Source: Clostridium zeae
GTDB taxonomy: Bacteria; Bacillota; Clostridia; Clostridiales; Clostridiaceae
Direction: 5' to 3'
Assembly (NCBI RefSeq): GCF_017312485.1
Contig: NZ_BMBA01000001.1
Coordinates: 434,001-498,000 of the forward strand
Length of the DNA: 64,000 nucleotides
The notes below the pieces were generated by a model. That model worked only from the letters and a program-made list of their open reading frames with translations, was not told the origin of the DNA and searched no databases. Below, one piece after another: positions 8,656-16,733 of this stretch (position 1 is its first letter; each line of letters opens with the position of its first letter). The translations under genes were made by a program, and so were the position numbers.

Positions 8656-9345
8656 ATGAAAAGAGTCTTAAATAAAGAGCTATTAAATGATTTTTTTACT
8701 AAAAATCATATTGATGATATATTTGATAAAGACATAGTAGACCACTGCGAGCTGCACTTTTACAAAAAAGATGAATTTGTATTACATTCAGAATCAGAAT
8801 TAGAATATTTATATATGCTTGTGGATGGGAAATTAAAAATTTTTTATCTTTTTGAAAACGGGAAATCAATGCTTTTAAAATTTTATAAGGATTTTATCTT
8901 TATAGGTGATATAGAAATCTTGAAAAACAAACCAATTCGCTGCAATGTGGAGGCAGTTGAAGATACTTATCTTATTGCAGTGCCAGCCAATATAATTAGA
9001 AAACATTATATAAATAATACTAAGTTTCTTCATTATCTTATAGATTCTTTAAGTGAAAAACTTGACTCGACAATTAATAATAGCTCTTATAATTTTGTAT
9101 ATCCTCTTGGCAATAGATTAGCTAGTTATTTGGTAGAACATTTAATAGATGAGGATAATATACTTTTAGATTCAAGCTTTAAAGAAATTGCTCAATTTTT
9201 AGGAACCACCACTAGACATTTAGGGAGAACCTTTAAAGAATTAGAAGCGAAAAATATTATAAGATTAGATAATAAAACTGTTTATATCCTAGATAGGACT
9301 GAATTAAAAGAGCTATCTAAGAATACTTTTTTAAAATCTCTTTAA
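8656..9345 (+). CDS. Crp/Fnr-family transcriptional regulator (YeiL-like)
   Basis: 229 residues from the chosen ATG, which has AGGAGG 4 bases upstream; a TTG 21 bases earlier lacks such a site. The N-terminal cyclic-nucleotide-binding-like beta-roll covers about 15-130 (YLYMLVDGKLKIFYLFENGKSMLLKFY...FIGDIEIL). A dimer helix follows, then a winged helix (about 150-220, with FKEIAQFLGTTTRHLGRTFKEL as the recognition helix region). I see no N-terminal cysteine cluster for an Fe-S centre, so it is not a canonical FNR; the layout resembles E. coli YeiL. It is divergent from the YdcZ pair and probably regulates it. Confidence 0.85.
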   Translation: MKRVLNKELLNDFFTKNHIDDIFDKDIVDHCELHFYKKDEFVLHSESELEYLYMLVDGKLKIFYLFENGKSMLLKFYKDFIFIGDIEILKNKPIRCNVEAVEDTYLIAVPANIIRKHYINNTKFLHYLIDSLSEKLDSTINNSSYNFVYPLGNRLASYLVEHLIDEDNILLDSSFKEIAQFLGTTTRHLGRTFKELEAKNIIRLDNKTVYILDRTELKELSKNTFLKSL

Positions 9346-9450
9346 AATTCGTCGCTGTTAAAGCACTGTGTTAAAATTAATTTCAACAATATTCTTAAAC
9401 TTAGCCTAAAATTTAAATATACAAATATAGAAGATAAGGATGAATTTATT

Positions 9451-10101
9451 ATGGATAAAAAAAACTTAATAAAAATAATAAAACCTAAATTACCTAATGC
9501 TTTATCACCTTTCGAGCTTTCTGAGGATACTATAACTGACTATGATTCAATATCAGAATCATACATAAAAGAATGTTCCTTAAAATATCACGAAGCAAAT
9601 AAAGTTTCATTTAATGAAGTTGTGTTTGAAAATACTACTATTAACAATGTTTCATTCCAAAAATCTGATTTAGTGGATGTTAGATTCGAAAATTGTGATT
9701 TATGTAATGTAGATTTTTCAGAATCCTCTTTTCATAGAGTTGAGTTTATAAATTGTAAAGTGGTGGGCATTAATTTTACTGAATCAACTTTAAAAAATGT
9801 GTTTTTCAAAGAATGTAATGGACAATATTCTCTTTTCAGATTTGTAGATTGTAATTCAGTGATATTTGATCATTGTCACTTACGCTACTCCGACTTCCAA
9901 GAAAGTAAGTTTACTAAATTAGACTTTAAAGATTCAGATCTTACTGAAAGCCAATTTTTCAACACTAAACTAAAAGGAATGGATTTTAGAAGTTCAGAAA
10001 TTGATGGCATTGCAGCTAGAATTCCAGATTTAGAAGGAATGATTGTATCAACAGCTCAAACAATAACTCTTGCTGCATTAATTGGAGTGGAAGTTAGATA
10101 A
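9451..10101 (+). CDS. Pentapeptide-repeat protein
   Basis: 216 residues. Residues about 45-185 consist of A(D/N)LXX-like five-residue repeats (VSFNEVVFENTTINNVSFQKSDLVDVRFENCDL and so on), expected to fold as a right-handed quadrilateral beta-helix. The C-terminus (GIAARIPDLEGMIVSTAQTITLAALIG) is a capping and dimerisation segment seen in standalone cytosolic members. Some relatives (Qnr, MfpA, McbG) protect DNA gyrase; nothing in the sequence proves that here. AAGGATG precedes the ATG. The gene stands alone and ends in a clear terminator. Confidence 0.88.
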   Translation: MDKKNLIKIIKPKLPNALSPFELSEDTITDYDSISESYIKECSLKYHEANKVSFNEVVFENTTINNVSFQKSDLVDVRFENCDLCNVDFSESSFHRVEFINCKVVGINFTESTLKNVFFKECNGQYSLFRFVDCNSVIFDHCHLRYSDFQESKFTKLDFKDSDLTESQFFNTKLKGMDFRSSEIDGIAARIPDLEGMIVSTAQTITLAALIGVEVR

Positions 10102-10180
10102 GGTTGCAAAAATATACCCTCTTGGTATAAAAGATATTTATTTGCATAACTTTACTTTCTAATATGATGTCACAACATAG

Positions 10181-10208
10181 AACTCTCCTATCTAGTGGGA
10201 GAGTTTTT
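10181..10208 (+). terminator. Terminator of the pentapeptide-repeat gene
   Basis: AACTCTCC / GGGAGAGTT hairpin followed by TTTTT on the plus strand. Between it and the promoter at 10479 lies about 270 bp of AT-rich DNA in which I see nothing else. Confidence 0.8.
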
Positions 10209-10478
10209 TACTTTGTAGGTACATATAAAATTTTAGTGTGTCTACCCTTAAATATTGAGATAGCTTTACAAGCTTTTAATGGATATACATTTAAGAAATC
10301 AAATCTATTTCCCGGCTTAATCTGCGTATAACTAAACTATAGGATAATAAAAAAATTTTATCTAAATTATTTCAAATCCCAAGAATAAAAAGAAGAAAAA
10401 CAGCTACAAAATGGATAACAAGTCAAATATTCAGTAAATTCCATATTTGTATCTACTTCTACTTAGATGTATAATTAT

Positions 10479-10508
10479 ATTGTCACTATATAGTGACAAT
10501 TATATTTT
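10479..10508 (+). promoter_or_regulatory. Promoter with an overlapping 22-bp perfect palindrome
   Basis: TTGTCA (10480-10485), a 17-base spacer and TATTTT (10503-10508) form a sigma-A-like promoter. The perfect palindrome at 10479-10500 (half-site ATTGTCACTAT) covers the -35 element and spacer, where a repressor would block RNA polymerase. No regulator gene lies next to it. Confidence 0.55.
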
Positions 10509-10636
10509 GTACATTGCTTATTACATGGTTAAAGTTTTAGCTGTAGCTTTTTTCTAAAAGTATTGCCCTATGGCTTTCAGCTAAATGTATACGTAAACAA
10601 ACCTTATAATTAATTAAATTATTGCAGGAGGGTAAT

Positions 10637-11980
10637 ATGGGAACTTACAAACTCGCTTTAAAGATGCTTAAAACCGATTTAAAACAAACCTTACTTTATC
10701 TTTTATTTGTAATCTTTTCAGTAGCCACTTTATTTATTGGCTACGCTATGATGGATGATAATAATTACACTTCACTTAAGGGGAGCACATCTGAGCTTTG
10801 CCAAGTGCTTTTATTTGGTCTAACTATACTTTTACTATTCATGGTGTTCTTCGCTAACTCCTACTTTATTACTGGAAAGACAAAAGAGTTTGCAATTGCA
10901 GAGTTAAATGGAGTATGCTCTACTAAACTCATGGGACTTTTAAGTTTTCAAACTTTTTTACTTGGAATTGTTGGAAGCATATTTGGTATATTACTAGGAA
11001 TGGTTTCATTGCCTGTAGTATCTGCTGTTATGTATAAATTATTAGGTGCACAGCAAAATGTATACTCAACTACGTCAGATAGTATAATACTTACTCTTAT
11101 AATAGTTATGCTTATAATGTGCCCTTATATAATTGGTGGCGACTATGGGTATCTTTTTCATCGAGAAATAAAAGATTTGATTTATGGACAAAGACAACTT
11201 TATTCACCCCATCCAAAAAAAATCAGAATTCCAGAAATCGAAAATATAAAAAAATTATTCCCCTTTTTGGAAAAATCTAAATCAGAAACACCTCGCAAAA
11301 CAAAATCAATATCACCACAGAATATATTATCAATAATACTTTATTTTCTTCCTTTAACTGTACTTTTTTTAAATTCAAAAAACTTTTATGGTTTAATGGT
11401 TTTTTATTTGCTTTTTTCAGTTATAGGAATACACAAATTATTAACAGTTAATTTTCCAGATAAAATATTAAGTCTTAAAAAGAATGTATTTGCTGGTGAT
11501 GAAATTAAATTAATTTCACTAAGCAATCTTCACTACTCTTTAAGAAAGATGAATTTTCTTATTGTAACCTTAGCAATATCTACAGTTTCTCTTGTCTTTA
11601 TAATTGGATCCTATGGTGAATCCTATCAAGTTAAGGTTATGGGGATTTTCGTATATATTTGTGCTATTGTATCACTTGGAATTAGCATTTTGTATAAGTT
11701 TATAATAGAAGCTTCCTACAGAAAGCATATATTCATGCAGTTGCAATTACTAGGGTATCACACTAAGCAAATTAAAAAAATTATAAAGCAAGAAATAATA
11801 TTACTATATGGTGTAGCTATACTAATACCTTTAGTTCACATTGTAATTTATCTTGCAAAGTTCATAAACTTAGGTATTATAACCCTACAGTTGTCTTTAA
11901 TTCTTTTATCTATTTTTATAGTTATTTTTGTTATCATGATTCCTATATCCTATTTTGTTTATAAGAAATCAGTGTTGTAA
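10637..11980 (+). CDS. Orphan FtsX-like ABC transporter permease
   Basis: 447 residues from an ATG with AGGAGGG 4 bases upstream; a TTG 15 bases earlier overlaps that site and is rejected. About ten membrane helices in two clusters (about 8-165 and 220-445) are separated by a basic cytoplasmic linker (KKIRIPEIENIKKLFPFLEKSKSETPRKTKS). The first cluster has the EFAIAELNGVCSTKL..LLSFQTFLLGIVGSIFGILLG pattern of FtsX/MacB permeases; the second has MQLQLLGYHTKQIKKIIKQEIILL. It is shorter than BceB-type permeases (about 600-660 residues) and I see no large extracellular domain. No ATPase gene is adjacent, so it must use one encoded elsewhere or be a remnant. Confidence 0.8.
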   Translation: MGTYKLALKMLKTDLKQTLLYLLFVIFSVATLFIGYAMMDDNNYTSLKGSTSELCQVLLFGLTILLLFMVFFANSYFITGKTKEFAIAELNGVCSTKLMGLLSFQTFLLGIVGSIFGILLGMVSLPVVSAVMYKLLGAQQNVYSTTSDSIILTLIIVMLIMCPYIIGGDYGYLFHREIKDLIYGQRQLYSPHPKKIRIPEIENIKKLFPFLEKSKSETPRKTKSISPQNILSIILYFLPLTVLFLNSKNFYGLMVFYLLFSVIGIHKLLTVNFPDKILSLKKNVFAGDEIKLISLSNLHYSLRKMNFLIVTLAISTVSLVFIIGSYGESYQVKVMGIFVYICAIVSLGISILYKFIIEASYRKHIFMQLQLLGYHTKQIKKIIKQEIILLYGVAILIPLVHIVIYLAKFINLGIITLQLSLILLSIFIVIFVIMIPISYFVYKKSVL

Positions 11981-12120
11981 AGATAAAAAAAACGTATTAA
12001 GTACTGTGAAAACTAATTAAGTGTAACACTATTAGCTATCTTATAATAGGAGTTTTTGTAAAAGATACTATTATATAATATAAGTTTGCGTAGGATTTCT
12101 TCATTTTTATAATTTTATAA

Positions 12121-12313
12121 AATTAAGGTGTCAATACAATAGATACTATATGAACTAGCTACTAGAATTAAATGATTTTTGGAGATGGAATAGCGTAAAA
12201 AACTGTATTGTCCGAACGTAGTGAGTTATACAGTTTTAGCTATGTAATCTTCGAAAATCATATTAATTCTTTGCGAAGTTCATTGGAGTATCGGATGTAT
12301 GGACACCTTAATT
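12121..12313. repeat. MITE-like palindromic element, 193 bp
   Basis: Terminal inverted repeats AATTAAGGTGTC / GACACCTTAATT are perfect. Inside, AGAATTAAATGATTTT pairs with AAAATCATATTAATTC, and AAAACTGTAT pairs with ATACAGTTTT at the centre. The same internal arms recur at 35340-35717 and 36304-36507. It has no coding capacity. It fills most of the gap between the permease and the DUF362 gene. Confidence 0.75.
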
Positions 12314-12324
12314 TATACTACTAA

Positions 12325-13482
12325 CTATCTCAACCCTAACATCTTACTTAATTGCTTTTCTCTTGTTTCAATTGCTCCCATTGGACATAGTTCTTGACAA
12401 CAGAAGCAGCGAATACATTTACTATAGTTCCACTTTGGAATTAATTTATCATTATGCTTTTTAAAAGTTATAACATTTGGTTTTTCAGGACAAACCTCAG
12501 CACATTTTTTACAACCTACACATTTGTCTGCAACTACAACTGGATCAGGAGCTGCTAAAGATACAGCTAATTTATTTACAGATGGAGTAATAAAATTAAC
12601 TACTTTTGCACTACGTGATAGTTTAAAGTCTTTACACTTCATATCCTCTATTTTTTCTCCAAAAACCTCTATTTCTTCTGGAAGTACAGCCCCCCACTTT
12701 GTCTCATGGGCAACCTTTAAAAACGGCACAGCTAGTACATTATCATAACCAATCAGCCTAACAGCTGTTGAATCAACTGCTGTTAGACATTTCCCCATTA
12801 TAATTGTGTCCATCTTTTTAGCAGTTCCATTTCTAGGGCCATTGCCTTCCATTGCAACTATACCATCAAGTATAGCAAAGCTTGTCTTTACAACGGAATT
12901 TAAATCTAAAAGCATTTTACTAAAATTAATAGCATCAGGTGATTTTGTATGCCATTGAGCCTTCTTAGAACCAGGAACACAGCCAAATTGATTTTTTACA
13001 GCTCCTGTATAATACATCATAGCATGAGTCTTTAGTTTTGGAAGAGTTATAACTACATCAGCCTCATAAGGTGCCCTAGCAATGTTCCAAAACTTATACA
13101 TTATAGGATTACTAAGTTCTACATGAACTTCATCACTAAAATCAACAAACTTAACCCCATATCTTTCAGCAACTTCCATAAGTCCAGATTGCTCAGCAGC
13201 CTTCCTAGTATTATCAGAAGCTGGTGAATCTCCAAAACTTATATCATCACTATATTCCTTAACAATTCTTATAACCGCCTCAAACATGGCATAATGAGTT
13301 ATTACAATAGAACCTTTTTCAACCACACTTAGAAAATTAGGTTTCAATAAAACCTTGCTGTTTTTAGGTATTAACTTTCTCAAAAAAGAACTTCCACCTA
13401 AAAATTCAAAGCCTTCTCTTAGTTTCTTTTCAATTGTGTCAACATTATATTCAGTACATTTTAATAAAGCAACCTTTTCCAT
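12325..13482 (-). CDS. DUF362 domain protein with two C-terminal 4Fe-4S ferredoxin motifs
   Basis: 385 residues, soluble. The DUF362 region (about 35-300) contains LLKPNFL, FGDSPASDN, ITLPKLKTHAMMYYTGAVKNQFG and GNGPRNG. Residues about 315-375 hold two ferredoxin clusters, CVGCKKCAEVCPEKP and CIRCFCCQELCPMGA, each CxxCxxCxxxCP and suited to a 4Fe-4S cluster. DUF362-ferredoxin fusions are common in anaerobes; their reaction is not settled, so only an electron-transfer role is inferred. GGGTGATGTT precedes the ATG. The gene is monocistronic. Confidence 0.88.
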   Translation of the reverse strand: MEKVALLKCTEYNVDTIEKKLREGFEFLGGSSFLRKLIPKNSKVLLKPNFLSVVEKGSIVITHYAMFEAVIRIVKEYSDDISFGDSPASDNTRKAAEQSGLMEVAERYGVKFVDFSDEVHVELSNPIMYKFWNIARAPYEADVVITLPKLKTHAMMYYTGAVKNQFGCVPGSKKAQWHTKSPDAINFSKMLLDLNSVVKTSFAILDGIVAMEGNGPRNGTAKKMDTIIMGKCLTAVDSTAVRLIGYDNVLAVPFLKVAHETKWGAVLPEEIEVFGEKIEDMKCKDFKLSRSAKVVNFITPSVNKLAVSLAAPDPVVVADKCVGCKKCAEVCPEKPNVITFKKHNDKLIPKWNYSKCIRCFCCQELCPMGAIETREKQLSKMLGLR

Positions 13483-13502
13483 AACATCACCCTTTTATAT
13501 TT

Positions 13503-13615
13503 ATTCTTTGCCTAAGCTCATTAAAGATCAACAACTCTAATCCTTAAAATATAAGTTTAATTTAGAGTTGTCCATCTTAAGAGCATTGGATGGATAACCG
13601 CTTAATTTCAACATA
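13503..13615. repeat. Degenerate remnant of the MITE-like family
   Basis: TTCTTTGCCTAAGCTCATTAAAG at the left and AACCGCTTAATTTCAACA at the right match the right half of the family. The middle is replaced by a short hairpin (ACAACTCTAA / TTTAGAGTTGT). From here to the promoter at 13944 I see only AT-rich DNA. Confidence 0.5.
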
Positions 13616-13943
13616 ACGAAATTTTCTTCATTATTATAAAACTATTAATAACCTTAATTTCCTTATCCTAACATTATATCATATATTTTTTATGCTAATT
13701 AACTATTTATATTCGTTAATATATTTCTTCAATACATTTCATACAGCCATGTATAACTCTCCTTTTCTACACAGTTATTCTCTATAGTTATTATAAGTTA
13801 TTGCTTTACCGCACTTAAACTATAGCAAGTTGATATTAATAATATTAACACCAATAGTTTACCTATGAGTACATCAGTACTTTATTTTGTATACATAATA
13901 ATATATAAAAATGATATTTTAACATTGTTTAATATTAAATAAA

Positions 13944-13972
13944 TTGACATATATTAATACTTTTGTTACAAT
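13944..13972 (+). promoter_or_regulatory. Sigma-A promoter upstream of the ricin-lectin enzyme
   Basis: TTGACA, a 17-base spacer, then TACAAT: near-consensus. It lies about 490 bases before the start codon at 14461. This implies a long untranslated leader, which contains a small hairpin TTATCAACT / AGTTGATAA at about 14218-14239. I recognise no known riboswitch there, and a second, nearer promoter cannot be excluded. Confidence 0.6.
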
Positions 13973-14460
13973 AATGCATATAATCAATAATTTAAACCCT
14001 ATAACAACTTAGAAGAAAGTACTTAGTTAATTTGGAAAAGTATTAAATTCTTCAAAAACATTTCATTAAAAGGATTTAGCTTAAATAAATCACTTAAGTT
14101 GCAAATCTTATTTCATATTCTTAGCTATTATATAAATCGTTTTCTCTTAACTACTTATATATTTCAATAATAAAATCCATCTAAAGCTAGTTCCACTAAA
14201 ATACATCTTAACTTTTTATCAACTAATAATAAGTTGATAATATAATCATTAATTTATTTTGTTCCATATAAATAAGCATATATAAAAAAGTAGCAGTTTC
14301 AATTCTATAGTTTACATTCCAATATTTATAACATTACCTAATATCTATGAATATTTTCTCTTCAGTAAAATCCATTTTTAAAAATCAGGCATTACCTACC
14401 CTTAGTTAAGAAAATGATTCACAAATCTAATATTAATAAAATAATAAGGATGTGTTAAAA

Positions 14461-15468
14461 ATGATTAAAAAAACCTTTATAAAAAAGGCTGCAACCTTCA
14501 TAGCTATGGCTGCAGTAACTGTTACTACTCTAGCAGTAGCTCAGCCATTAAAAGCATCAGCTGCAGTTGTTTCTGGACAAACATATAAAATTATTAATGT
14601 TGGTAGCGGTAAGGCGCTTGATGTTTATGCTGCTGGAACTGCTAATTATACTAATGTTGATATTTACTCTGATAATGGAACCGCAGCTCAACAATGGAAC
14701 ATCGTAGCTAATTCAGATGGAACATATAAGATAATTAACAACAATAGTTGGAAAGCACTTGATGTTTATGCTGCTGGCACAGCAGATTATACCAATGTAG
14801 ATATCTATGATGACAATGGTACTGCAGCTCAAAAGTGGAGACTTGTATCAAACAGTGATGGTTCTTACAAAATAATCAATGCTAATAGCAATAAGGCTCT
14901 TGATGTTTATGCTGCTGGAACTGCTGATTACACTAATGTTGATATCTTTACAGACAACGGAACTGCAGCTCAAAAATGGAATATAGTTCAAGTTGGAGGC
15001 GGCACTTCTCCAACTGTAACAAAACCAGGTGAAGTTCCAAGTGACATATGGACATACACAATTAATGCTGACAAAGTATATGGTAATACTGGCGATTTTG
15101 CTTTATTACTATGTGCTGTTATTAAAAAGGAGAGTGCTTTTGGAGCTGGCTTAGGTGGAAGTCCATCTGCTGGTGACGGCTTAATGCAAGTAGAGCCTAA
15201 CACTAGAAACGCATATGCATCCCAATTCCAAGCAAAATTTGGCCATGCTTACAATCATGGCAGTTACCAAGATCAAGTATACTTAGGAGCATTAATCTTA
15301 AATGCTAATATAGTTCAATTTGGTAGTGTATATAGTGGTTTATTACATTATAATGGAGGACCAAACTGGTATCCAGGTGCAACAGATTCTTATGGTCGTC
15401 CAATCTTGGCAGACCAATATGCAAATGCAGTTTATGCAACTTATCAAAGCTATGGTGGAAAAAAATAA
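14461..15468 (+). CDS. Secreted ricin-B lectin / lytic transglycosylase-like enzyme
   Basis: 335 residues. A Sec signal peptide (MIKKTFIKKAATFIAMAAVTVT...ASA) is followed by a beta-trefoil ricin-B/CBM13 domain (about 36-175). The trefoil has three near-identical repeats (YKIINxxSxKALDVYAAGTA-YTNVDI..DNGTAAQxW), each ending in a QxW motif. A Thr/Pro linker leads to a lysozyme-like domain (about 200-335). There AVIKKESAF carries the expected catalytic Glu and GDGLMQVEPNTR is the SLT-type substrate-cleft motif. It probably cuts peptidoglycan outside the cell, with the lectin binding a glycan. The ATG at 14461 has AAGGA 10 bases upstream; the GTG at 14452 is too close to that site. The gene is alone between a long leader and a strong terminator. 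Confidence 0.87.
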   Translation: MIKKTFIKKAATFIAMAAVTVTTLAVAQPLKASAAVVSGQTYKIINVGSGKALDVYAAGTANYTNVDIYSDNGTAAQQWNIVANSDGTYKIINNNSWKALDVYAAGTADYTNVDIYDDNGTAAQKWRLVSNSDGSYKIINANSNKALDVYAAGTADYTNVDIFTDNGTAAQKWNIVQVGGGTSPTVTKPGEVPSDIWTYTINADKVYGNTGDFALLLCAVIKKESAFGAGLGGSPSAGDGLMQVEPNTRNAYASQFQAKFGHAYNHGSYQDQVYLGALILNANIVQFGSVYSGLLHYNGGPNWYPGATDSYGRPILADQYANAVYATYQSYGGKK

Positions 15469-15571
15469 TTAAGTTATTTTCATTTATATGAAGCTTAAAA
15501 ATGATTTACTGATTGGAAAACATAGATATATATTAGGTATGCTGTTATAAAACTTGGGAATAAATATAAGC

Positions 15572-15606
15572 GGACCTCGATTTTTCATATCGAGGTCCCC
15601 TTTTTT
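15572..15606 (+). terminator. Strong terminator after the ricin-lectin gene
   Basis: Perfect GGACCTCGAT / ATCGAGGTCC stem with a 7-base loop, followed by CCTTTTTT. Confidence 0.92.
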
Positions 15607-15696
15607 GACTTCAGAGACTTTTTTATTCAAATTATATATCTTATATCGGTTGATCAATTACTTAATTTCAACACTGAGCTTTAACATATCATAATT

Positions 15697-16575
15697 TTAA
15701 ATTTGTACCTTAAAAAATGGATAATCCTGTACCTTTTCATAATTTTGTCTTAAGAATTCTAAATCCTCATCCGTTAAAGGATTTTTTAAACATTCATCAA
15801 TATTTTCAACCACAAATGAAAAATTCACAAAATCTCCTGGTGGAACTAAGGCATCAACTCCAAGTGAAAGTGTATATTTCATTGCAGCAAGTCGTAGTTT
15901 TTTGTCTTCAAGGTCTATTGGTTTGCACCAAGACTTTTGAAAAGGTGATTTTTCTCTTTCATCCCCATTAAACCATGCCCGTTCTATTAGCTGCTTCATA
16001 CCAATTAGTCCCATCCCTTTTTCTTTCGCTGTCTTGCATAACTTTGTTCCCATACTGTGTCCTAGGTTCATATGCCAGTTCAAAGGAAATAATATTGTAT
16101 CAAAATCATAAAGTGACATGGCTTTTAAAGCAACAGCTTCATTATGACAGGTTATGCCTAATTTTCTAACCAACCCTTGTTCCTTGGCCTTCACCATCAT
16201 TTCCATAACTCCATGAGCTCCAAATGCTTTTTCCACATCCTCTTCCTTACTTAAAGCATGCATTTGATAAACATCAAGATAGTCTGTGTGTAGCATACGA
16301 AAAGATTCTTCAAATTCTTTTTGCGCATCTACTTTCATTCTGCATGTGGTTTTACAAGCAAGATATATATTTTTACGATATGGTATAAGGGATTTACCCA
16401 GCTTTTCTTGTGCATCCTCATAGGATGGAGCTACATCAAAATAGTTAATTCCTCTATCTATAGCCCATGATACATAATTATCAGAAGCTTCTTGCCCATC
16501 TCTCATCGACACTATACCACCGTATATAACTGGGGTAATTTCAAAACCTGTATTACCAAACTTCCTCTTAATCAT
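15697..16575 (-). CDS. Aldo/keto reductase
   Basis: 292 residues, TIM-barrel AKR without a ferredoxin tail. The catalytic tetrad is visible: Asp and Tyr in FDVAPSYEDAQEKLGK (about 47-52), Lys in LACKTT (about 74), and His in DVYQMHA (about 107). The C-terminal part has LGVDALVPPGDF, a cofactor-site region in place of the usual IPG. It reduces carbonyl compounds with NAD(P)H; the substrate is unknown. A long spacer separates it from the neighbours. GGAGGTTGTCAATTT precedes the ATG, giving a spacing of about 10 bases. Confidence 0.88.
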   Translation of the reverse strand: MIKRKFGNTGFEITPVIYGGIVSMRDGQEASDNYVSWAIDRGINYFDVAPSYEDAQEKLGKSLIPYRKNIYLACKTTCRMKVDAQKEFEESFRMLHTDYLDVYQMHALSKEEDVEKAFGAHGVMEMMVKAKEQGLVRKLGITCHNEAVALKAMSLYDFDTILFPLNWHMNLGHSMGTKLCKTAKEKGMGLIGMKQLIERAWFNGDEREKSPFQKSWCKPIDLEDKKLRLAAMKYTLSLGVDALVPPGDFVNFSFVVENIDECLKNPLTDEDLEFLRQNYEKVQDYPFFKVQI

Positions 16576-16733
16576 AAATTGACAACCTCCAACACCTTAC
16601 TAATTTATATATTTAAAAATTTTATATTTTCCTTATACAGTAAAAGATCTAAAGCTTTACATCCATATAAAAACTATACTCCATAGAGTACACTATAAGT
16701 CAATAGAATTTCACCATGAATTCTTCAAAAAAT

